Source: Chloroflexota bacterium
Lineage (GTDB): Bacteria; Chloroflexota; Dehalococcoidia; SM23-28-2; HRBIN24
DNA length: 56,525 nt
Reading direction: 5' to 3'
Assembly (NCBI GenBank): GCA_030550295.1
Contig: JAUQPQ010000003.1
Coordinates: forward strand, 1 to 56,525
Position numbers and translations under genes: made by a program. Of this stretch, positions 17,632 through 23,981 are shown piece after piece. The notes beneath the pieces are model-generated. The model saw only the letters and a list, made by a program, of their open reading frames with translations. It did not search any database and was not told where the DNA came from. Each line of letters starts with the position of its first letter. The stretch's first letter is position 1.

Positions 17632-17660
17632 TTGACCCATCCCCCCTCCCCCCCTACACT
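17632..17660 (+). promoter_or_regulatory. Promoter of the beta-methylmalyl-CoA lyase gene
   Basis: TTGACC (17632-17637) and TACACT (17655-17660) with a 17-base spacer made mostly of C. The start is expected near 17667, about 27 bases before the ATG. An inverted repeat, CCAGTGTA at 17591-17598 and TACACTGG at 17655-17662, includes both -10 boxes and could be an operator pair. Confidence 0.6.
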
Positions 17661-17693
17661 GGAGGCCGACAGCACCATATATTAGGAGGCACC

Positions 17694-18722
17694 ATGTTTT
17701 ACCTCGAGAAGCAGAACCGGATGGTAATACCTAGGACGGAGCTCACCTATCCTGCTCATCAGATGCGCTTCCACGAGAACGCGGCCAAGGCCCCTGTAGA
17801 CCACGTCATGGCCGACTTCGAGGACGCTTGTCCCTACGAATACAAAGGAGAGGCAAGCCGTCGAGTAGCTGTGGAGGCGCTAAACACCATCGACTTCGGC
17901 GATAAGGTGGTGACGGTGCGCCCCAACAACATTCGCTCCCCTTACTTCCTAGGGGATCTCCAGGCGGTGATGGTGGGCGCACCAGACCGCTTTCATGGCA
18001 TCGTCCTGCCCAAGGTGTACAGCCCAGAGGACATAGTATACGTTTCCAGCCTTCTGGACGCCCTGGAGAAAGAGGGTGGGTGGACTACGCGCGTCCAGAT
18101 AGAGGCGCTCATCGAGACCCCCCAGGCCTTAGTACGGGCCTATGAGATCGCCACCGCATCGGATCGGATGGCGGGTCTCATCTTTGGCATCGCCGACTTT
18201 GCCGCTTCCATCGGGGCGAAGGAGTATGTGGAGGATCAGCACAAGTATTTCTTGTACCCCAAGCAGGCTGTTGTTGTGGCAGCCAAGGCGGCTGGCCTCC
18301 ATGCCATTGACTGCGTCTACTTCCGTATAGTGCGTAGGGACACCCCTCCTGAGGAGGCGAGGGAGATAGAGGAGGGGCTCAGGCGTAAGAACATGGAGGC
18401 GGCCAATCTGGGGATGGATGGCTCCTGGATAATCCACCCCTCTCAGGCTCAGATAGTTAACGAATGCTATACCCCTAGCGACGAGGAGGTGGAGCGGGCC
18501 CGCAGAGCTATCGAGGCATACTATAAGGCAGGTGGCGGCTCCATCATCAACCCTGAGACAGGAGAGTTCGAGGACGATGCTACTGTTAAGGCCAAGCTGA
18601 TGCTATTGGCCAAGGCCGTGCAGGCAGGCAAGCTCACCAAGGATTATCTGGACGAGCTGGCCCGCCGCTCGGCCGAGATTACAGGCTATAACATTCTCAA
18701 GGTTATGAGGCGGATGGGTTAG
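17694..18722 (+). CDS. HpcH/HpaI (CitE-like) lyase, probable L-malyl-CoA/beta-methylmalyl-CoA lyase
   Basis: A 342-residue CitE-like aldolase. Metal and substrate residues are visible in MADFEDACPYEY, the arginine of VTVRPNNIRSP, Glu141 in EALIETPQAL and Asp168 in FGIADFAASIG. It would cleave beta-methylmalyl-CoA into propionyl-CoA and glyoxylate and may also condense or cleave malyl-CoA. AGGAGG lies 5 bases before the ATG. It stands alone on the plus strand inside a minus-strand cluster, driven by a divergent promoter, and its last 20 bases overlap the end of the R-hydratase gene. Its place next to crotonyl-CoA carboxylase/reductase supports the ethylmalonyl-CoA pathway role over citrate or citramalate metabolism. 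Confidence 0.86.
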   Translation: MFYLEKQNRMVIPRTELTYPAHQMRFHENAAKAPVDHVMADFEDACPYEYKGEASRRVAVEALNTIDFGDKVVTVRPNNIRSPYFLGDLQAVMVGAPDRFHGIVLPKVYSPEDIVYVSSLLDALEKEGGWTTRVQIEALIETPQALVRAYEIATASDRMAGLIFGIADFAASIGAKEYVEDQHKYFLYPKQAVVVAAKAAGLHAIDCVYFRIVRRDTPPEEAREIEEGLRRKNMEAANLGMDGSWIIHPSQAQIVNECYTPSDEEVERARRAIEAYYKAGGGSIINPETGEFEDDATVKAKLMLLAKAVQAGKLTKDYLDELARRSAEITGYNILKVMRRMG

Positions 18723-19140
18723 GGGCCGGGTCCAACAAAACTGTGGCCTCACCCGTCAGTACCGGTTGGCCCGCCTGATTGTAACACTCGGTTCGTAGGG
18801 TAACGAGCCTTTTCTCATAGTCTATGGCGGTCACCTCTGCCGTAGCTGTCACTGTGTCCCCTACAAAGACGGGGCGCAGGAAACGTAAACTTTGCCCCAC
18901 GTAGATGACGCAGCTGTGCGGGGCAACCTTGGTGCCCAGGGCAGCCGAGATAAGGCTTGCCGTTAGCATCCCATGGACTACGCAGCGACCGAAGCGAGTG
19001 CCGGCGGCATAGCTTTCATCCAAATGAAGTGGGTTCGTGTCGCCAGTGACCTGAGCGAACAAGCGGACGTCCTCAGAAGTGATGGTCTTTTCTATCTGTA
19101 CTTTCTGGCCCACTTCCACTCCCATAAGCGCCACGGCCAC
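18703..19140 (-). CDS. phaJ: MaoC/PhaJ-like (R)-specific enoyl-CoA hydratase
   Basis: A 145-residue hotdog protein with the complete R-hydratase motif: TGDTNPLHLDESYAAGTRFG (catalytic Asp and His) followed by VVHGMLTASLISAALG. It interconverts (R)-3-hydroxyacyl-CoA and trans-2-enoyl-CoA. With the PhaB-like reductase making (R)-3-hydroxybutyryl-CoA and the carboxylase/reductase just upstream using crotonyl-CoA, it fits the dehydration that joins them. It starts 13 bases after the CCR stop. The C-terminus overlaps the end of the convergent lyase gene by 20 bases. Confidence 0.85.
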   Translation of the reverse strand: MAVALMGVEVGQKVQIEKTITSEDVRLFAQVTGDTNPLHLDESYAAGTRFGRCVVHGMLTASLISAALGTKVAPHSCVIYVGQSLRFLRPVFVGDTVTATAEVTAIDYEKRLVTLRTECYNQAGQPVLTGEATVLLDPAPNPSAS

Positions 19141-19153
19141 TACCTCCTTGGCA

Positions 19154-20410
19154 TCAGGGCAGGCCCTTTAGACCAGCCCTTGGCACCCCCACTAGGGCCA
19201 CCATGTTGCCTTCAGGGTGACGATTCTCGTACATCAGCTGGTGGGCAAGCCCTATCTCTTCAAACTTAAAGAGGCGAGAGGCCATGCATGGGTCGACCTT
19301 TCCCTCAATCACTAGCTGGTTGAAGGCGGCGGCCTGCTCATCGTTAGCGAAGTGAGAGCCCTGCAGCCGCTTTTGCCTCATCCACAGGTAGCGCAGATCA
19401 ACTACTGCGTTGTAGCCAGTGGTGCCAGCACAGATGACTACCATCCCACCGGTGTCGCACACAAATATAGAGGTAGGGATGGTGTCTTCCCCAGGATGCT
19501 CGAACACGATGCGTGGGTTCCGCCTTTCGCCTAAGACTTCCCAGATGGCGCGCCCAAAAGCCCGGACGCCCTCCAGCCAGCGGTTATATGCCTCCCGGTC
19601 GCTCCAGTGGGGCATCATGCCCCAGTGATTGAAGTTTTTGCGGTTGATGCACCCTTTGGCCCCCAAACGTATGCAGAAGTCAAACTTCTCCTCAGCTGAT
19701 ACGACAGCTACAGGAATGCCCCCGTGCACTTTAGCGATCTGAATGCCCATAGACCCTAGGCCTCCTGCCCCACCCCACACCAGGACCACGTCGCCAGGCT
19801 GAACGGTGTGGGGAGGCCAGCCCAAAAGCATACGGTAGGCTGTGGCCCCCACCAGGGTGGGGGCAGCTGCTTCCTCCCAAGTGAGATGGGGAGCCTTGGG
19901 TAGGCACTGGTGCGCCTGTACCTTGCAGAACTGGGCGAAGCTCCCCCAGTTGGTCTCGTAGCCCCAAATGCGGGCCGAAGGTGCCATAATGGGGTCTCCC
20001 CCTGCCTTAATGTAGGGGTCCTCCGCGTCCCACCACCCGCAGTGGATTACGACATGGTCCCCCACCTTGACGTTGGTCACCTTTTCCCCTACCGCCCACA
20101 CGATGCCCGAGGCGTCTGACCCACCTATATGGAAATCGGAAGGATCCCCATCTCGTTGCTGAATAGATATGACATCTACCGGCACCCCCAGGGCAGCCCA
20201 TACGTTGTTGTAGTTGATGCCGGCCGCCATCACGTATACCAAGGCCTCGTCCGGCCTTAGGTCTTTAGGTACCTCTACCTTCTCCGTCCTGAAAGCATTG
20301 ATGGGCTCACCAAACCGCTCCCGCCGAATCACCTGTGCATACATGTAACGCGGTATATGCCCCAGCGGAGGCATCTCCCCAATTTCATAGATATCTTTCC
20401 TAACAATCAT
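19154..20410 (-). CDS. ccr: Crotonyl-CoA carboxylase/reductase
   Basis: A 418-residue medium-chain reductase of the carboxylating enoyl-CoA type. It reduces crotonyl-CoA with NADPH and adds CO2 to give ethylmalonyl-CoA, the key step of the ethylmalonyl-CoA pathway. Typical blocks are [48 protein letters not shown], the nucleotide-binding [17 protein letters not shown] and [12 protein letters not shown]. Asn68, Glu152 and His353 lie where the CO2-pocket Asn, Glu and His of the Kitasatospora enzyme are placed; the Phe before that Glu is Tyr151 here (positions from memory). AGGAGGT precedes the ATG. No polyketide synthase is nearby, so central carbon assimilation is favoured. Confidence 0.92.
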   Translation of the reverse strand: MIVRKDIYEIGEMPPLGHIPRYMYAQVIRRERFGEPINAFRTEKVEVPKDLRPDEALVYVMAAGINYNNVWAALGVPVDVISIQQRDGDPSDFHIGGSDASGIVWAVGEKVTNVKVGDHVVIHCGWWDAEDPYIKAGGDPIMAPSARIWGYETNWGSFAQFCKVQAHQCLPKAPHLTWEEAAAPTLVGATAYRMLLGWPPHTVQPGDVVLVWGGAGGLGSMGIQIAKVHGGIPVAVVSAEEKFDFCIRLGAKGCINRKNFNHWGMMPHWSDREAYNRWLEGVRAFGRAIWEVLGERRNPRIVFEHPGEDTIPTSIFVCDTGGMVVICAGTTGYNAVVDLRYLWMRQKRLQGSHFANDEQAAAFNQLVIEGKVDPCMASRLFKFEEIGLAHQLMYENRHPEGNMVALVGVPRAGLKGLP

Positions 20411-20454
20411 AGATACCTCCTATGAATCGATGGTGTTCCTATAGGTTATTTCCC

Positions 20455-20484
20455 AGGATAAAGAAGGGGCGTTGGGGGCGTCAA
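20455..20484 (-). promoter_or_regulatory. Possible promoter of ccr-phaJ
   Basis: On the minus strand TTGACG (20479-20484) is followed after 18 bases by TATCCT (20455-20460). A leader of about 38 bases leads to the ccr ATG at 20410. The -35 box is good and the -10 box is moderate. Confidence 0.4.
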
Positions 20485-20493
20485 GGGAAGGGA

Positions 20494-21237
20494 TTAGGTA
20501 TGGCCAGTGATGCGGTAGGCAGCCTCTTGGAAGCGGCGGCGGTAATCGTCTTGCTGGCGCAAGGTCTGGTTTACTTCTCCCTCTTGGTGAAGGGGTTCCC
20601 AAGTTCCTAGGGAAAGGTCAAGTATCTGCTTAGCTGCCTTAAGCGCCGGTAGTGAGTGGGCGGCCATCTGGGTGGCGAGGGAAAGGGCGCCTGCCAGCAG
20701 CTCTTCCTGGGGGAGGACGCGGTTGACGAGGCCCATACTTAGAGCCTCTTGGCAGTCTACGGGGCGGGCGGTGTAAATGATCTCCTTGGCTCGGGACAGC
20801 CCCACCAGGCGGGGGAGATAGGCTGCTCCAGTGACTAGGCCGTATTCGGCTCCAGGGAAGCGGAAGCGGACGTTGTGGGAGGCGAGACGGATGTCGCAGT
20901 AGATGGCCAGAAGGGCTCCTGCCCCGTAGGCGTAGCCATTGACGGCGGCGATGACAGGCTTGGGAAAGCGCAACACTTTGATGAGGGTGTTAGCTATCAA
21001 GGGGCCCAGATCGGGCTGGGCCACGGCCTCGGCCATATCGGCGCCGGCACAGAAGGCCTTATCCCCTGCCCCAGTGACCACAAGCACATGGACTGGATCG
21101 TCTTGGGCCAGGGCGTCCAGGGCGGCTGAGAGCTCTTGCGCCATTTGGCGGTCTATGGCGTTGCGGGTGTCGGGGCGGTTGAGGCGTAGGAGGGCCACAT
21201 GGCCCTGCTGTTCGAGTTGAAGACGCTGGTAGTCCAT
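20494..21237 (-). CDS. Enoyl-CoA hydratase/isomerase family protein
   Basis: A 247-residue crotonase-fold protein with GAGDKAFCAGADMAEA and NGYAYGAGALLAI forming the oxyanion hole, then FPGAEYGLVTGAAYLPRLVG. It would hydrate a 2-enoyl-CoA to the (S)-3-hydroxyacyl-CoA or carry out a related reaction. It sits 83 bases upstream of ccr on the same strand, and a hairpin separates it from the thiolase gene before it. In this cluster it might offer an S-specific route to or from crotonyl-CoA, but the substrate is not shown by the sequence. Confidence 0.85.
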   Translation of the reverse strand: MDYQRLQLEQQGHVALLRLNRPDTRNAIDRQMAQELSAALDALAQDDPVHVLVVTGAGDKAFCAGADMAEAVAQPDLGPLIANTLIKVLRFPKPVIAAVNGYAYGAGALLAIYCDIRLASHNVRFRFPGAEYGLVTGAAYLPRLVGLSRAKEIIYTARPVDCQEALSMGLVNRVLPQEELLAGALSLATQMAAHSLPALKAAKQILDLSLGTWEPLHQEGEVNQTLRQQDDYRRRFQEAAYRITGHT

Positions 21238-21256
21238 TTACGTGCCCGATAAGTAA

Positions 21257-21297
21257 AGGGCCTTGGGGAGAGAGGGCAACGCCTTCCCCAAGGCCCT
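21257..21297 (-). terminator. Hairpin with a 13-bp perfect stem, probable terminator after the SCP2-type thiolase
   Basis: AGGGCCTTGGGGA at 21257-21269 and its exact complement at 21285-21297 flank a 15-base loop. On the minus strand the stem is followed by TTTACTT, a weak T-rich tail. It lies directly after the thiolase stop and before the hydratase start, so it likely ends or reduces transcription between them. Confidence 0.6.
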
Positions 21298-21304
21298 ATT
21301 GCTC

Positions 21305-22537
21305 CTAAACGGACAGGATGTGGATGCTAAGGGCTGCTGCCTCGCCCCTAACCATGCCGCCCCCGTTCTCGGTGAGGCCCACTTTGGCCCCCTCTACCTG
21401 GCGGGCCCCTGCCTCTCCTCTGAGCTGCCAGAAGATCTCACATATCTGGGCCACGCCGGTGGCGCCTATGGGGTGGCCTTTGGCAAGTAGCCCGCCGCTG
21501 GTATTAACGGGCTGCTTGCCCCCAAGCTTAGTGTAGCCGCTACGGATGAGGGAGGGGCCCTCCCCCTCGGCGCAAAGGCCGAGCTCTTCGTAAATTATGA
21601 GCTCAGCCGGGGCGCTGGCATCGTGCACTTCTATGACGTCCAAGTCCTTGGGGCCGATGCCCGCCTTCTGGTAGGCCAGCTGGGCTGTCTCGGTGGTGAT
21701 GCCCGGCTCCCCAGGAAGCCGGTCGCGACCTGAGGCCAGCACGGAGGCCCTCACATATACCGGCCGGGAAGTAAACTGGCGGGCCTTGTCAGCAGCCACA
21801 AGCACGACCGCTGCTGCCCCATCGCTTATGGGCGAGCACATAAGCCTAGTTAGAGGCTCCACTACGAGGGGGGCGTTGAGGATGTCCTCTATTGTGTACT
21901 CGCCTCCATATTGAGCCTTGGGGTTTAGGGAGCCGTGGTATAGGTTCTTTACCGCAACACGTGCGAAGTCTTCCTTAGTAGCGCCTGTCCTCTCCATATA
22001 ACGGCGGGCGAAGACGGCATAGAAGTCCATGAACATGCTCCGCCGCTCTCCGGCCCCCTCCTCGAAGGTTGGCTGCCTTTCGCTACTCTTCTCCTTGGCC
22101 TCCTTAGCGGCCTTGGCCATCTGCTGTACCCACTCCACGTCCACCGCGGCGCCGATAGCCTGGAAGGATCGCCTTTTATCTTCGTGGGTGAGCTTCTCCA
22201 TCCCTAGCACCAGGGCGATGTCGTACATGCCAGAGGCTACGTAGAGCCAGCCTAGGTGGAAGGCCGTGGAGGAGCTGGCGCAAGCGTTCTCCGTATTTAT
22301 TACAGGTATGCCCCCTATCCCTAGCTCCCTTAGCACCACCTGCCCCCGGATCATCTCTTGGCCGGTGATAAGGCCAGCGGTAGCGTTGCCTACCACTGCC
22401 ACCTGAAGCTTGGACTTGTCTATCCCTGCCGAATCGAGGGCCCCCTGTACCGCTTCCCGTGCCAAATCCTTCAAGCTACGGTCTAGAAACTTCCCAAACT
22501 TGGTCATCCCAGCCCCGATGATGGCTACGTCGCGCAT
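21305..22537 (-). CDS. Thiolase, SCP2/lipid-transfer type acetyl-CoA acetyltransferase-like
   Basis: A 410-residue thiolase-fold protein of the SCP2-thiolase branch. The nucleophile cysteine is in NTENACASSSTAFHLG and the catalytic His in GGLLAKGHPIGATG; the C-terminal second cysteine typical of PhaA (CxGGG) is replaced by NGGGMVRGE. Such proteins often lack a biochemically proven activity; some act on branched or steroid acyl-CoA or work with a DUF35/OB-fold partner, which is not present here. Start ATG 22537 has GGAGGG upstream and a TATAAT at 22570-22575. It belongs to the acyl-CoA region but has no fixed place in the ethylmalonyl-CoA pathway. Confidence 0.84.
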   Translation of the reverse strand: MRDVAIIGAGMTKFGKFLDRSLKDLAREAVQGALDSAGIDKSKLQVAVVGNATAGLITGQEMIRGQVVLRELGIGGIPVINTENACASSSTAFHLGWLYVASGMYDIALVLGMEKLTHEDKRRSFQAIGAAVDVEWVQQMAKAAKEAKEKSSERQPTFEEGAGERRSMFMDFYAVFARRYMERTGATKEDFARVAVKNLYHGSLNPKAQYGGEYTIEDILNAPLVVEPLTRLMCSPISDGAAAVVLVAADKARQFTSRPVYVRASVLASGRDRLPGEPGITTETAQLAYQKAGIGPKDLDVIEVHDASAPAELIIYEELGLCAEGEGPSLIRSGYTKLGGKQPVNTSGGLLAKGHPIGATGVAQICEIFWQLRGEAGARQVEGAKVGLTENGGGMVRGEAAALSIHILSV

Positions 22538-22569
22538 AACCTTTCCCTCCTTCTATAAAACCTGCCGTT

Positions 22570-22575
22570 ATTATA
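22570..22575 (-). promoter_or_regulatory. -10 box (TATAAT) of the SCP2-type thiolase gene
   Basis: A perfect TATAAT on the minus strand, 32 bases before the ATG at 22537, followed by a leader with GGAGGG. The -35 region (GTAGGC-like) is weak. Confidence 0.45.
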
Positions 22576-22601
22576 GCACAAAGAGCTGGTGGGCCTACGC
22601 G

Positions 22602-23222
22602 TTATTGCTGCCGCCCCACTGCCTGGGAGTATAGCTCCTCCATATCGTCATAAGTGAGGGCGCCGTTATGGACGGCCACCACGATTCCGTTGGCGTTCAG
22701 GAACAGGCTCAGGGGCATTCCTATGCCGTGGTAGGCGGGAAAGAGCGTATCGTCAGGGTCGGCTAAGGCTACTGTAAAGGGGGAGGTGTTCTCAGTGGGC
22801 AGCGCCAACTTTTCGAGAAACCTCCTTGCCCGCTCGGCCGGCTCGGCCCGGTTGATGCCGATGACTATCAGGTCAGGATGGGCTTGGCGGAGGCGGTAAA
22901 TATCAACGAGTTCCCGGGCACACGGCTCGCACCAGCTAGCCCAAAAGTTGAGAAGGACGGGCCTGCCACGAAATTCGGCGAGGGTTACCCTTTTTGTTCC
23001 GTCTAGGGTGGAGGCCTCGAAATTGGGGGCCACTTCTCCTTGCCCGGGCCCCACCTTCAGGGTGGGCGCGCCCTCTGGCAGTGGGGTGAACAACAGCTTA
23101 GCGTTCCTAATCCCCTGCTGGGTGCCCAAATATCCGCTCACTTGCAATAGGCCTAGGACGCCCATTACTAGTGCCATTATCCCCATTATGGCTGCTAGGC
23201 GTCTCAGCATCCCTGAAGGCAT
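22602..23222 (-). CDS. TlpA/ResA-like membrane-anchored thioredoxin
   Basis: A 206-residue protein with an N-terminal membrane anchor (about residues 5-30) and a thioredoxin fold of the TlpA/ResA class. The redox pair is in NFWASWCEPCARELVD, and the cis-Pro region reads YHGIGMPLSLFLNANG. It acts outside the membrane, reducing apo-cytochrome c or other exported cysteines, with electrons from CcdA. The ccdA gene ends 3 bases upstream, so the two form a tight unit. It closes a minus-strand run that also holds glutaredoxin and CysRS genes. Confidence 0.9.
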   Translation of the reverse strand: MPSGMLRRLAAIMGIMALVMGVLGLLQVSGYLGTQQGIRNAKLLFTPLPEGAPTLKVGPGQGEVAPNFEASTLDGTKRVTLAEFRGRPVLLNFWASWCEPCARELVDIYRLRQAHPDLIVIGINRAEPAERARRFLEKLALPTENTSPFTVALADPDDTLFPAYHGIGMPLSLFLNANGIVVAVHNGALTYDDMEELYSQAVGRQQ

Positions 23223-23225
23223 GGG

Positions 23226-23981
23226 CTACAACGTGGGCGTTAGTTTGGAAAAAGGCCCCCAGTCAAATAAGCTGTTGAGGTTGATGAGACTATTAGTAAA
23301 GATGAGCACTCCTACCACTACCAAAGTGGCCCCGCTCACATAATTTATCACAGGGGAGATGAGCCTAAGCCACCTATATAGGGGCAGAAGGGCATTAAAG
23401 GCTAGGCCCAGGAGTAGGAAGGGGATGGCTAGCCCCGCTGAGTAGGCCCCTAAGAGGACTGCTGCCTGCGCTACGTTAGCGCCGGATACGGCCAGGGCCA
23501 GGATGGCCCCTAGGGTAGGTCCAATACATGGGCTCCAGCCAGCGGCAAAGGAGCAGCCTACTAGAAAGGAACGTAAGTAGCCCGTTCCACCCTCTATTCC
23601 CAGCCGTTGCTCCCTTTCCAAAAAGGGAATGGTGATAACTCCAGCAAGGTGTAGCCCCAAGGCGATGAGCAAGGAGCCGGCCACCTTCTGCACTATGTCT
23701 TGGTGCTCACGCAAAAAAAAGCCGATTATCCCTAAAGATACCCCAAGGGAGACAAAGACGACGGAGAAGCCAAAGGTAAAACTGAGGGAGTGTAGGAAGG
23801 GGGCATACGCCCTTGCCTTTATCTCTGTGGGGGAGCCATGCTTTCCCCCGGTGATTGGGGTAGTGGAGGTACCAGTAAGGTAAGTCAGATAAGGTGGCAC
23901 AAGAGGTAAGAGGCATGGGGAGAGAAAGGAGAAAAGCCCTGCACCCAGCGCCACTAGCAAACTTATGCCTCCCACTTCCAA
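23226..23981 (-). CDS. ccdA: CcdA-type cytochrome c biogenesis / thiol-disulfide transmembrane protein
   Basis: A 251-residue inner-membrane protein with about six helices. The two reactive cysteines are in FLSPCLLPLVPPYLTYLTG and SFAAGWSPCIGPTLGA, the symmetric pair that carries electrons from cytoplasmic thioredoxin to exported TlpA-like proteins. The start is placed at a TTG at 23981, 9 bases after AGGAGG; another TTG at 24005 is open but would put that site inside the gene. It overlaps the end of the CysRS-glycosyltransferase gene by 19 bases, so translation is probably coupled to it. Confidence 0.88.
   Translation of the reverse strand: MEVGGISLLVALGAGLFSFLSPCLLPLVPPYLTYLTGTSTTPITGGKHGSPTEIKARAYAPFLHSLSFTFGFSVVFVSLGVSLGIIGFFLREHQDIVQKVAGSLLIALGLHLAGVITIPFLEREQRLGIEGGTGYLRSFLVGCSFAAGWSPCIGPTLGAILALAVSGANVAQAAVLLGAYSAGLAIPFLLLGLAFNALLPLYRWLRLISPVINYVSGATLVVVGVLIFTNSLINLNSLFDWGPFSKLTPTL

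Noticed and set aside
19154-20410. CCR as a polyketide extender-unit enzyme
   Set aside because: No polyketide synthase or acyl carrier genes are present, and the neighbours match the central carbon pathway instead.
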